DNA of 64,000 bases from Paramacrobiotus metropolitanus (lineage: Eukaryota; Tardigrada; Eutardigrada; Parachela; Macrobiotidae). Shown here piece by piece: positions 24,424-35,383 of this stretch. The notes under the pieces are model-generated. The model was not told the DNA's origin. It did not search any database and saw nothing but the letters and a program-made list of their open reading frames with translations. Both the position numbers and the translations under genes were made by a program. Position 1 is the first letter of the stretch; the number at the start of each line of letters is the position of its first letter. The DNA lies in the NCBI RefSeq assembly GCF_019649055.1, contig NW_026570235.1, positions 372,001 through 436,000 of the forward strand, in the 5' to 3' direction.

Positions 24424-25761
24424 ATGCTCACTAGTTTGCGAAAGCTAATTATAATCCAGAGACGGTACTACCTATACCACTCCCACAACGAATTGTTTAT
24501 TCACTACTGGAAGACCTTCGTGCCTGGAAATACTGGATGGTACATTTTCTCTGCCCACGCCGTCGCTCGATTTTGTAGCCATGGATCTCTGGTAAACTGT
24601 TTTTCGAGAAGCGGAAAATCCTCCGGTTCGCTGTTCTCGAGCTTCACTGGAGCTCCTAAAACACCTGGATCGGGCTCGTAAGTTATAGTTAATGGTTCAC
24701 ATTTTTTCTTTTAACAATACTTACAATACTCTGAGTGTCGTGCATTGAACCCAGCTTCCAAAACACATTTCTGCGAACAGAACTGAGATGACCGAAAAAA
24801 TGTACAACGAAATCGCGGACCATAGCTTGGATGAACTTACTGCACTCTTTGAAGAAATAGGCGATACGCAGCAGTGCCATCCGGAATACGATGTGACACT
24901 AGCGGTATTTTAACGATTTTATTTTTTTTGTTTTGATGTGGTAATCAGGATGTTCTCGATTTGCAGAATGGTGTCCTGACAGTCAAGATTCAGCCAGGCG
25001 AGACTTACGTTATAAATAAACAGAGCCCTAATCGACAGATTTGGTTATCGTCTCCCTTGAGGTGAAGGAAATAAAAAAAGCAAAAAAATATGTTATAATT
25101 AATCCGGTATGTTATCTGTAGGCTATAATATGTGTTCATATTAAGAAAATGCTTAAGGTACTTAATATAGATATATCCTGTTTAGTAGTAAGCACAATGT
25201 ACGTATTAATCGAAATAAAATAATTCATAAATTAACTGCTCTCTAAAATGTTTCTCATCTTAAGAAATGTAGTGTTTGAAATTTTGAATTACGGTATGTT
25301 TCAGTGTTTGAAACACTGCTTGTAGTGGGATACAGTGTGTACAACACACTCATGCAGTACAGTATTGTACTTTAATAGCGTACAAGTACTGTAGTGCTTC
25401 GAGAAACGCGTAGTAGTTACCTTATAACAAAGGCAATACCGCTGCCGATGATCGGCAGCGCAAGGATTTCTGGTCACGCTGTAATAAGTAAACACTAAGG
25501 GAGAAAGCTGTAAAAGCAACGAAATGCTGATTATTTCTGTCCATACCATATTATTCAAATTGTCATTTCGTGGTTAATAGCGCGCTATCCTCGTTTGCAT
25601 TTTGTAGTGGCCCAAAGCGCTATGACTATGCTCGAGGAACCTGGATTTATCTTCACGATGGGATGTCCCTTTATGACCTTCTCTCATCTGAAATTTCCAG
25701 TGCAATTGGAGCACCCATTGATTTTTCGCGATGCAGGCCAGGCGGCGCGAGCTCGTCCTAA
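24424..25761 (+). CDS. FXN: Frataxin, mitochondrial
   Basis: Four exons, 24424-24677, 24781-24904, 24967-25061 and 25608-25761, all in phase; 208 aa, against 210 aa for human frataxin. Frataxin stimulates sulfur transfer on the NFS1-ISCU iron-sulfur assembly complex in the mitochondrial matrix (family knowledge). Exon 1 encodes an arginine/serine-rich leader of about 85 aa that fits a mitochondrial presequence. Helix 1 ([19 protein letters not shown]) keeps the acidic ridge. The beta-sheet core [19 protein letters not shown], then [15 protein letters not shown], retains the NKQxPNxQIWLSSP signature with the conserved tryptophan and arginine, and [10 protein letters not shown] follows. The tail after the last helix is Ser/Gly-rich. 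The start ATG at 24424 is the first in frame. Nothing suggests truncation. Confidence 0.97.
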
Positions 25762-26420
25762 CAGTGCTGGTGTTCTATATTTATTACAGCAAAAAAACTG
25801 TTGTGCAGTCTGGTGAACTGTGCAAGTGTGCACCCTTTTGACGTTTCTTCTTTCCTGGTGTGATTCGCTTCTAAAATTTTATGGTTATGAATATTTATAG
25901 GCGAATGGTAAATTAGCTATCTACCTTAAGGAATTGTGTTATTTGGGCTCGAGCGTTCCATTCATATGGAATACTGATGACTTTTGCAAGTGCGAACGAG
26001 AGCTAAGTGCTAACTGCCTGGTGAGATGACAAATACGCACTTCCCTTTACCCGTATGCAACTGACAGAAGTCACAAAAAGGAAGGTACTTTCACTGCATC
26101 ACGCGTCAGTTTTTCGGCTGTTTACAATTGCTATCACGAATTTATATCACATTACCAATCTACGAAAAAGAAAATTCTCATCACACAGCGCACTGACTGT
26201 ACAAACACAATAAGGACCATTCTACGGTACAAAAAATTCCAAGGGTCATCTGATTTGAAGGAAGATCTGGCTTAAATAGTATAACAAGTCGAATTCAACA
26301 ATAAACGTAGGCGGATAGGAATCTCATAGAATAAATTGAAAATTTAATCCGCAATTAATTATACAGGGCACGAAAGACAAAATCGCTGAATTAAACTCAA
26401 CATATGACGTCCTGTGAACA
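25762..26420. other. Convergent spacer FXN / SNUPN
   Basis: About 660 bp between the two tail-to-tail stop codons, holding both 3' UTRs. An ATTAAA on the minus strand (26343-26348) may serve SNUPN. No gene seen. Confidence 0.5.
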
Positions 26421-28131
26421 TCAACGTTTGCCTGGCTTTGAACTTCGTCGTTTCGATCGTTGAATGTCTTTCGCTCTAATATTTTTCTCATTCAATGCTA
26501 GCAGATGCTCCGACAAATTCCTATACCCTTCTGGCATGCCCTGCATCATGACGTCAGGAACAGGGATACCAAGTATCTCCGGAATCATAAACGGCTTCAA
26601 CCAACACACCAACGGAGTTGTCCCAGGAAAATAGCAGCCATCCTTATGACAAAACATCATTCCATCCACTGTAAAGCTGCTCGGGCTCCTTTGCAAATGA
26701 GCTTCCATGTTTGTTTTGTCACATGGCACATATTCAAGGCAAGAAAAAGGCAACTACAATTAGAATGCAATTTTATAAGCTAGCTGCATGATGCTGAAGT
26801 AAGGTCCTGTCTTACTTCTTCGTTTTCTGATATGAGTGTGGTGTGGTCCAGTTCGCCGAGACGGCTTTTCAACCAAAACAATCGAAATTCAGCCTAGAAG
26901 CAGAACTCTGAGATAAACCGAAATCACAAATACTTAGACTTTTAAGATGCGTAAATGCAATCGGTCAGCAGGAGCCGTTTCATAAAACAATTGCAAGCAC
27001 AACAAAATATAAATATTTACCGACTGATCCACTAATGAGGATCCATTCCAAAAAAGCACATCCAGCACGTATAACTGTCCATCTTTACTATTTAAAATGC
27101 AGTCGAGAACGCTGTAACACTGCTTATTGGGGTTTCGGGGGCTACCACCTGGCAAATCGGATGTTCCGTCCATAAGGAATTTTCCAGGTCGGGAATAAAT
27201 TACAGTACGACCCTTAAACAAACAGACAAAAACAAATTTTTCAGACATCCATGTGGATGGAGAAAAGAGGACTGAGGACAGAAATCATGCTTAACTAATA
27301 CAGATCGACACAACGCAGCACTAAGGAAAAGACAAACGGAAAAAGTAAAATGGCAGCATCATTACTACGATAATTTTCTACCTTGTTTGCCACGACTGCA
27401 CAGCGCTTTCCTTCCGGACATATAGTCATAAGCCAGCTATCTTCAAAATCCGCCGGCACTTCGATCAGCCACTCCGACAGCATTAAACGAGGAGCCTTAT
27501 CTTCCGTTCGACGTTTCGGACATTTGTTGGGCGAGTAATCCTCAGCTTCGTGCCCTGCACTGGAACTCTGACCATGTTCTGCCTGAATCTCGTTTGTTTC
27601 CTCTTCTGTTTTTGTAGCATAATCTCTATGATCTGCAGCGCCCTCGTTATCAGAAATTACATCCGCGAAAATGTTTTTGTATCTGCTTACCAGGAGAGCG
27701 TCACGTTTCCTAAAATTAGTAACGCAAAATTTACCGTAATCTGCGATTCGGCTAAGCGCAGTTCATTACCACTACCTATGTGACTTTAAATTAATTATAA
27801 ATTAGTCTTTAAAATAATATGCTAATACAGTAAATACACACTCCACAATCTCCACGCCTGGACTGACAATCAGGATTTCGATTTCAAGGATGCATCCCAT
27901 GTTTCCATATTTAGAGGCGTTTTTTTTCAATTCTACAGCTTCATTCAACTTTCGCTAATATAACGAGTACTTACAGAGTTTCACTTACTGTAAACGGAGA
28001 TCTCGGAGCACAGCTCTTCGTCTATCTTCCTGTGTTTCTGCGGATCGACGCGACTGAGTGTAATAATCGGAGAAACGGTTTGAAGAGTGTCCGATTTTTT
28101 GTAATTCTGCGTTCAGGAGTTCGAATTCCAT
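26421..28131 (-). CDS. SNUPN: Snurportin-1, snRNP nuclear import adaptor
   Basis: Five exons: 28131-27989, 27709-27382, 27212-27021, 26893-26816, 26753-26421. The total of 1074 nt gives 357 aa (human 360 aa) and all junctions keep phase. Snurportin binds the trimethylguanosine cap of U snRNPs and hands them to importin beta. An N-terminal importin-beta-binding-like region (HSSNRFSDYYTQSRR...EDRRRAVLRDLRLQKR) is followed by an acidic/polar linker. The cap-binding fold starts at LMLSEWLIEVP and CPEGKRCAVVANK, continues with LPGG and YSVLDCILN, YVLDVLFWNG, and ends with FTVDGMMF and PGTTPLVCWLKPFM. The tryptophans of LSEWL and PLVxWLKP that stack on the cap in the human protein are kept. It ends with a basic tail. 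The ATG at 28131 is the first in frame. Confidence 0.95.
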
Positions 28132-29095
28132 TTTTTTAAAATCCTCACAGCAACTGCGCTCCACTGATTCAGGGCACTGAAAACTAAAAAGCGTAAGTTT
28201 CCGGTTTAGTCTGACAGTAGTCTTATGTGTCTGCTGTAAGTCACGCAGAACCTAGTTCCTGGGAATATCAACTGGACAGAGCAAAGAAAAACTGATTTTG
28301 AGAGAACCAACGAGGAAAAAGTGCTAGACTAGCTAGTCACCAAATTTTGACGAAGAAAAGTAAAACTATAAGAAACTTTTCAACTTTAATACTTCTTTAC
28401 GTGACTACGGGTGCGTGCGGTCGTCCGAAAAACTTTTTTCTCCAAATATGACGGCACACGGGGGCAGTTGTCTGCTTTTTCTGCTCTCCCGCCTGTCTAG
28501 CAATAAAAGACTCTACAGTCTACCACATTATAAAACAAACAAATCTTCCAGTTCTTTCCAGTTTCTCATTATGAATATCAGTTTTCTTGAAGAGCTAAAG
28601 TAGAAGTTATAAAGGTGCAGAAGTTCAGAACCATATTATCTTTTTATGGTTTGAGCCTGCTGTTACTTAAGTCTGCAAGCTTGCAGCGATAGCAGATCTC
28701 CTGGGTTTGTACTCTGCAGTTTGGACTGCTTGTGGAACGACTGGAAGCGTGGAACTGGGAGTTGGGACACCAATGTTCTATGATAAAAAAAGCTTGGAAA
28801 CTGTTTGCTTACTGGTGACTTATTTATTCGTATTTGGGACTTTTTGAGTGGAAATTTGGAGCTTCTCTTCTTCCATAAGCTCTCATTTTAAAATCAATCA
28901 TCTGTTATGAGATTATCAGTCTGGTTATGATTGCTTAATTCAAGCAGTGACTGGAAGTCGGGAACTACTGCACATAAGTGCTACGAGTAAGATTTGGACA
29001 AACTGATGGCCTTATAATAACCCTTGATACTGACTTGTGAGCTATGTACTCTTATACAGTGATTCATTTAAACTGCTGACTGGAATTGTAAGTCA

Positions 29096-29190
29096 ATACA
29101 AAATAAAGTGAGAAAATGAAAATGATATGATATGAAAATGATATACAAAATAAAGTGAGAATATGAAAATGATATTAAGTGCAATTTGCT
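29096..29190. repeat. 47-bp tandem duplication
   Basis: ATACAAAATAAAGTGAGA recurs at 29096 and 29143 and is followed in both copies by the same A/G-rich AATGAAAATGATAT sequence. This gives about two imperfect copies of a 47-bp unit. Confidence 0.75.
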
Positions 29191-29745
29191 CATTTTGCTG
29201 CGTGTTGGTATCACGGGTTGCTTCTTGTTATATGTTAGTAACTGGGCAGTGGACTGTGGACTTATCAAGAACCAAAGCTCTTGAAAATGGAATCTGGCAC
29301 TGCTGCTGAACTGTGGAAAACAGGTACGCTGCTGTCGTTTAAATTTGGATTGTTGTTTCTTACATGTTAGTTAATAGAGAGCGCTTGAGATTTCCACTTT
29401 TCTAACGCACCGTGTACAAGCACTAAGCGACTGACTTCTCATGCTGACTTATGAGAAGCAAGCAATGCGATTAAAGCAATGGCGACCAAGCATGGACAGA
29501 TGGTTGGCGATGGTTGGTCGATGATGAACTTGGATGAGCGGCAACTTGCGTTCTAATTAATATTAATTCGAGTAGTTTTTGTGAGTTTCGCGCAATTGTG
29601 CACCTAAATGCTTTATCTTCTGCGCGTGGCGTAGCTAGCGCGACATTTTCGGCCTTACTAATAAATTAGTATGACCTGTTAGTTAGTAATTGTTAATTTG
29701 CAAATTGGTCTTGTTATTTTTACTATAATCGTGAAGTTTAAATAT

Positions 29746-29777
29746 AGATAATCGACCTTCGCTTCGGTCGATTATCT
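29746..29777. repeat. Perfect 12-bp hairpin
   Basis: AGATAATCGACC and GGTCGATTATCT are exact reverse complements separated by the 8-nt loop TTCGCTTC. Non-coding context. Confidence 0.7.
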
Positions 29778-31234
29778 GTAATTATTTAATTCTTAATAAT
29801 TATTAATAATTGCGGTTTTCGCAAAAACACAAAAATGAATGCTGGTTTCGCATATTTAGTTGCTTACCATTAGGCCAGGTATTAAAGGAAAGTTAATTCT
29901 GCAATAATACGTTACTGAAACGGGCATTAAATGTTGCTAGGTTATGGTACGAGTACCTACAAAACCCGAATAAAAAATTACTTAATAGCAAGCCAAATTA
30001 GAATGAGCTGAAATAACTCAGCTGCTGCGCTCGGGTCTTCCCCGTACACACCACGATTCCCCTTGAGTTACGAGTACGACCTGTGGAAATTTTTTCTAGA
30101 TACGCTGAGGCGAAAATGTTTTGTCGAAGATTGCAAAAGATCCGCTATTCATTCATTCAGTCATAAAGATAATGAGTGATCATTCATGCACGTGCGTAAT
30201 ATGCATAACATGCGGAATGCTGCTTACTGTTATTACAGTATGTAATTACGATTTTGCATAAATATTTGAATCCTGTCATTATTAAGTTTTAAAATCATGA
30301 AAATATGCCGATAACACGATGCAGCTTTTACATGTTACCGTCAGGGCATCGTTGACTGAAATACAGCGCCGAAAGGTCATTTCTTGCATTTGAATTCGTT
30401 TTCCGGGATTTATTACTACAATCTTTCCATCGAAAGAGTTTTAAAAGAATCCCGCGGGTAGAGGGGATTTGGAGAAAAGAGCAGAGGATCGCGAAAAGGT
30501 CTGACCATACAGTGAACAAACAGCGGTGGCAAGGTGGTGGAGGTATTTGCTTGCCCGCCGCTATGGTTTGATGGGAAATACAGATTTCGTAAAGTGCGGA
30601 AAATTAATGTGATACTCGTACATACATGGCGCTAGTGGAAACGATTTGCCAAATTTCGCGGGGACAGTCTAATTTATTTATTAAAGGCATGCGCGGTTCA
30701 CGATTAAGAACGTGCTAGCGGCTTTTGCTTTGTGTAATAGATCTCGGCAGTCTGGCACCGTTTTATTGCTGCCGCGCCTGATTTATATGTTGTCCAGTTG
30801 TTGTACCACTGCGGGTGGTCAAGCCGGTGTGATCCCTCGGATCACAGCAGCATTAGGATGTAGCTAACTGTAAATGTAGCTAAACTTTGGAGGAGGTTGT
30901 TCGTTACTCATTTCTATCTTGCCAGTCTGATTCGCAAACCAAATTAATGATTAGCCTCGTCGTTATCTACCCGTAGAGAAGTGATGCCTAGTGTACGTCT
31001 TGCAATTTTGCTTTTAAACCTGAATTGCATTGTTATTGCTGGGTGTTGTTACTTACTGATGTTTTTATCTGTAATCTGTATTTAAAATTTTATGCTTCCG
31101 TGGGCAGTTATCGCAAGGTAAAGCTATTTTCGTATTACTGTATCTTTCGCAATGCGTGTTTTGGCAGTGGGATAAACCGAAATGCGTAGTGGCATGCCGG
31201 GTTCTGCTTGATAATCCACCTTTTTTCCTGCTAG

Positions 31235-34153
31235 ATTCGAACAATTTGGACAAATTACTGAAGACCGATTCTGACGATCTTGACGACCTTTCACCAGAAA
31301 TGCCTATCGATCTTCCAAGTGAATTATCGGACTATCTGGATATGGTCGGCAAAGGAGAAGTGCCGTTTTTATCCATAGATGACGAATGTGAAATATATGG
31401 CAAGGTGGTGCTTAAATTCTATGTCAAAATTCGCCTAAGTTATATAAGTAATAGAAAACGCCGTTTACACGAATCGATTTGACACAGGTTCTGAATGATG
31501 TTATCCATGGAAGTATTTCCCGTAAGTGTTGCTTACCTTTTGTTGCCGTGCTTACTGTAATTACGGTGCGAATCGGTTTCCGCACACTCCTGATGACCTT
31601 AATACAACAAGCTGTTTCCAGTGCATCCGCTGTTGATCAAATTTATTGACACCGAAGAGTTCCAACGCCTTCGCGAAATAAAGGCCCTTGGGATGACATC
31701 TCTCTTGTTTCCAACAGCCAATCATAAGCGCTTTGAACATTCTATCGGGTACGTAAACTGATAAAGAATATTTTCCGAATTTTTTCTGTATAAATGCTAG
31801 TAGCGCAGCTGCATTATACCTGACGCCAGTAAACGCGAGCTAATTCATATTTTTTTGCTTACTGCATTTTAAGGAGAAGGTCCACAACCGCGACCAAAAT
31901 TTTGTATGGATATTTGTTCTTATGCGTTTTTGTTTGTAGTGTGTCCCATTTGGCTGGCCAGTTTGTTCAAGCTTTGGATCGAAAGCATCCGGAACTGGAG
32001 ATATCGCGAAGTGAAATTCTTTGTGTTATGCTAGCAGGCCTCTTGCATGACATTGGTACGTGAATGTAGTCTTCTTTTAGCTGTTCGCTTTTAACTGTAG
32101 ATTGTTGCCGACTGTCGTGCCTGGAACCACAACACCCGAGAGCTTTTTAACTACTTACCTCGCAGAATTATACCTTAAGGCTCACACTGTCATTTTCCGA
32201 TCGCATTTTAATTCCTTCACGTTTCGCAGGTCATGGTCCGTTCAGCCACACCTTTGAAAAGTTCATGAGAGCAGCTAATCCAACTGCACAATGGACGGTG
32301 AGCGATAGTTCTAAATTGCCGTAATGTTTACTTAAAACAATTATTAGTTAAATTATCAGCCTGTTGATTATTTCTGTCCGGAACGCGTGAGGAATGTGAT
32401 TATTTTGTTTTCGTTTATCAGCATGAACAAGCGTCATTGGACATGATCGATTACCTCATAACGAAAAAAGATCTACTGCCGACAATTAAGGCTTTCGGAT
32501 TGGGAGATGAAGATATCCGTTTTATCAAGGAACTTATATTTGGGCCTCTCAACGGATGCCAAGAAGTGACCGCCCGCCCAAAGAAACGCCATTTCCTATA
32601 CGAGGTTAGTTCCCACTCACAGTACTTATTCAAGCTTGAGCTTTTGTCTTGGAACAGTCAAATTTTTTCGTCTTATTTTAGTCTTTTTATATATATTATA
32701 GTTTTTTTTTGCTGTTGAAGATCGTGTCGAACAAGATAAATGGAATCGATGTGGATAAGTGGGATTACTTAGCCAGAGACGGCTACCAGGTTGACGAGGG
32801 AGGTTCATTCGACCATCAGCGCTTCATTACACATTCCCGGGTTGCATTTACTGGCACTGGTAACGACCGGCGTCGTTGTATCATGTTTCGCGACAAGGTA
32901 TGAAGTGCTTAGGTTTAAGATTAGCTGCAGTGATATGAATTTCACCCGTTTGACACACACTGTATAGGTGCGACTGTTTCGGCAAAAGGTATTATGGAAG
33001 GCCATTCCCATGTTGACATTGATTTTTTTCAGGAAGTGGGCAACTTCTACGACATGTTCAATGCGCGATACCGAATGCACAAGAAGGTATACCGGCATCG
33101 CGTGTCCCTGATTCTGGACGAGATGATCGTTGACGTCATGAAGGCAGCCGATGGGCATTTACGATTAAAGGGCTTGAATGGAACTTTCTACAAGCTGTCG
33201 GAAGCGTTCAAGGATATGGCTGCATATGCACGACTGGACGACGGAAGCATCCGCACCTGGATAAAGAACGACGATAGCTTGGAAATGGAGGAAGCTAAGG
33301 CCCTGTGGAAGCGAATCGATGAAAGAAAATTGTACTGCTGTATTGGTCGTACCGAACCCAGGGAATCGATAGATCAGACCATTGTAAGTTTTTCTTGAAG
33401 CGGGTTTTGGCTTCTTGCAGCTTTCCTTATTCTATGGTAATAAATGCAAAGCATTATTGACTGCGTAATATCGTGCAGGACACAATCTTGGAAGAACTAA
33501 CCGCTATGTTAGTAAAAATGCCAGATGCAAATTTCATCTCTGCGGAAAGGTTCAGGAAGAATGTGATCATTTTAAAGAACGAATTCGATTACGGGAAAAA
33601 AGATGAAAATCCGCTGGATCATGTGTTGTTTTTCGAAAAGAAGAAGCTGAATTATCCTAAAACAATCAGCAGCAACGAGGTATGAGTGTGCTGCGGACAT
33701 TAACACTATCAGTTACCGGCTAAACTTGAATGCAAATCGTGTTGGAATTAAATCAGCTGGTTGTACTGTTGTTACTTGGCACTGATTAAAGGCTTGGGTC
33801 CACACAGGTATCCAAACTTTTGCCAACAACTTTTTCTGAAACGGAAATCCTGTTCCTTTACCGATCTGAAGACAAGATCGAACAGAGAGGAGCTGCTGCG
33901 GTTGTTGAAGCATGGGCGAAATTTAGCCATTTCAGCCTTAAGGTTAGACTTTTTGAACTAAATATACCTACTTAGTTTTCAGTTTAGCATTGATAACATT
34001 TAAAAAATGTCTTTGGTGTAGAATTCCACGGTGAAGTTGTCCGAGATTAAATACAGCAAGACGACCAAGCTTACTCCGCAGGAAGTGAAAATGAAAGAAA
34101 ACGCGAAACGCAAGCTGGACTTCTATGGCAAGGGTTTGCCACTGGCGCAATAG
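31235..34153 (+). CDS. SAMHD1: SAMHD1-like dNTP triphosphohydrolase (5' end unresolved)
   Basis: Eleven exons: 31235-31404, 31488-31521, 31622-31748, 31940-32055, 32230-32297, 32422-32604, 32721-32897, 33033-33383, 33479-33679, 33808-33942, 34022-34153. All phases agree. SAMHD1 hydrolyses dNTPs to nucleosides and triphosphate. The HD-domain metal ligands and catalytic residues are present: RFEHSIG, LLHDIGHGPFSH and [14 protein letters not shown]. Downstream, [22 protein letters not shown] and NPLDHVLFF follow the human order, and the C-terminus ends [15 protein letters not shown]. Exon 31235 starts in phase 1, so a short upstream exon carrying the start is expected; the first in-frame ATG inside it is at 31300 (542 aa). 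Upstream of the HD core there are only about 70 residues, acidic and Leu/Asp-rich, with no SAM domain visible. Confidence 0.93.
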
Positions 34154-34530
34154 ACCTGTCCTGTAATTGTGCGGTTAAAGATCTGAGATCCTTGAGGTTA
34201 ACCTGTTACTCTTTTAAAAATTCTTCTGGAGTCGACATCGATACTCATCGTACTTGGACCCTGTTAATTCTTAAGTTTCGTAATAGCTTTTCCATGTGAC
34301 CCTTTTTGCACTTTTTACCAGATTTTCTTGTTTTATTAATATCGCGGCTTCGGTATTTTTTTTCTATACTGTTGTGTGCTTGTTCTTCGTTACTAATACA
34401 CTGAAAACATTAGGATATTTAAACACGAATTACTGTACATAACGTTTTAGCGCTTATTCGTAAGCCTTAAATCAATGAAATCAGCTCCATACGAATAATG
34501 TAAGAGACTACTTCTACTAAAAGAGCAAAC

Positions 34531-34536
34531 AATAAA
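34531..34536 (+). terminator. AATAAA polyadenylation signal of SAMHD1
   Basis: Canonical hexamer about 380 bp after the SAMHD1 stop codon. Confidence 0.5.
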
Positions 34537-34809
34537 TTAGATGAAAAAATATTAAATTTACGAGTCACTTTTGTGAAGGATTTCAACAAATTTTTGTACA
34601 ATGCATAAGTACGTTAAACCGTATCAGCGTATGCACCCTGCGTTTTATAATTATTTGTTGGCCGCCCCAGGAAGCGACTCCGAGTTTTGCCTGAATGTAG
34701 AACGATCCCACGAGGGGCATGACAAGCTGTTTTCGAGCAGATGGCTTGTTTAGCCTTGTTGTATCCTCTAAATTTCTGCCTGCAGGAACTAGATTTATTG
34801 TTAGGGCTC

Positions 34810-34935
34810 GTCCCGAATTCGAAGCGAATCTCGGTTCGATACAGCAACTGTTTTCGCGAGATGGCTTGGCCACATATAGCCACCTCGTGCGGTTGAGCAA
34901 CCGTACCATAGCGAGATTCGCTTCGAATTCGGGAC
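34810..34935. repeat. Fold-back element with perfect 24-bp arms
   Basis: The arms 34810-34833 and 34912-34935 are exact 24/24 reverse complements (arm starts GTCCCGAATTCG). The 78-nt interior is itself partly self-complementary around 34857-34888 (GAGATGGCTTGGCCA... with TAGCCACCTCG). A diverged copy of the segment CTGTTTTCG..AGATGGCTTG occurs about 120 bp upstream (34727-34748). No target duplication was identified. Confidence 0.75.
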
Positions 34936-35373
34936 AAGGCCTTAGTTTCGTGTACATGCTTCTAGTCTGTTTCGTGTTAAGGATTATTAGGCCAGTTTTG
35001 TATTTTCTTTCCGTATTTTGATTTATATGGTTTGATTATGCGTTACTACGTCATGATAGCGTCTTTTTAACCTACTTTTCTTTGAAACTTACAAAGTTAG
35101 CATTAAAATGGCGGTATTTTAAATGCCTCCCATTTAAAGGATCGCATGGTTAAACTTTTGATCTGCACGAATTTCGGTCCAGTATCTTATCGCATCACGG
35201 GGTTTACAAAGGACAGACGAGGTTTACGCGGATGCTGATCCGTGTCATTTTAGTGGATGTGTTTTTCGCTATTGCGAAAGCTGTTTCTGGCGTCGTTTAA
35301 CAGAGTCTGGATCAGAAATTCCGATTGTTGAATGATCTCGTGATCATTGGCTTCGGTGGCTGCTGATACCATT

Positions 35374-35383
35374 GCCACCATGG
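35374..35383 (+). promoter_or_regulatory. Perfect Kozak context at ClC start
   Basis: The sequence GCCACCATGG surrounds the ATG at 35380 and decides the start of the ClC frame. The open frame extends 33 nt further upstream only through a TTG. Confidence 0.8.

Larger units (their letters stand above)
28132..31234. other. 3.1-kb non-coding stretch between SNUPN and SAMHD1
   Basis: Divergent upstream DNA of both genes. No protein family was recognised. It contains a 47-bp imperfect tandem repeat (29096-29190), a 12-bp-stem hairpin (29746-29777) and four TACGAGTA octamers. The unseen first exon of SAMHD1 may lie near its right end. Confidence 0.5.
34154..35379. other. Spacer between SAMHD1 and ClC genes
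   Basis: Holds the SAMHD1 3' UTR, a fold-back repeat (34810-34935) and, at the right end, the ClC 5' UTR. Minus-strand open frames of about 100-124 codons here arise from the palindrome and resemble no protein. Confidence 0.55.

Noticed and set aside
34583-34957. Minus-strand frames of 107 and 124 codons
   Set aside because: Generated by the fold-back repeat, as the same peptide words appear on both strands; no protein family.
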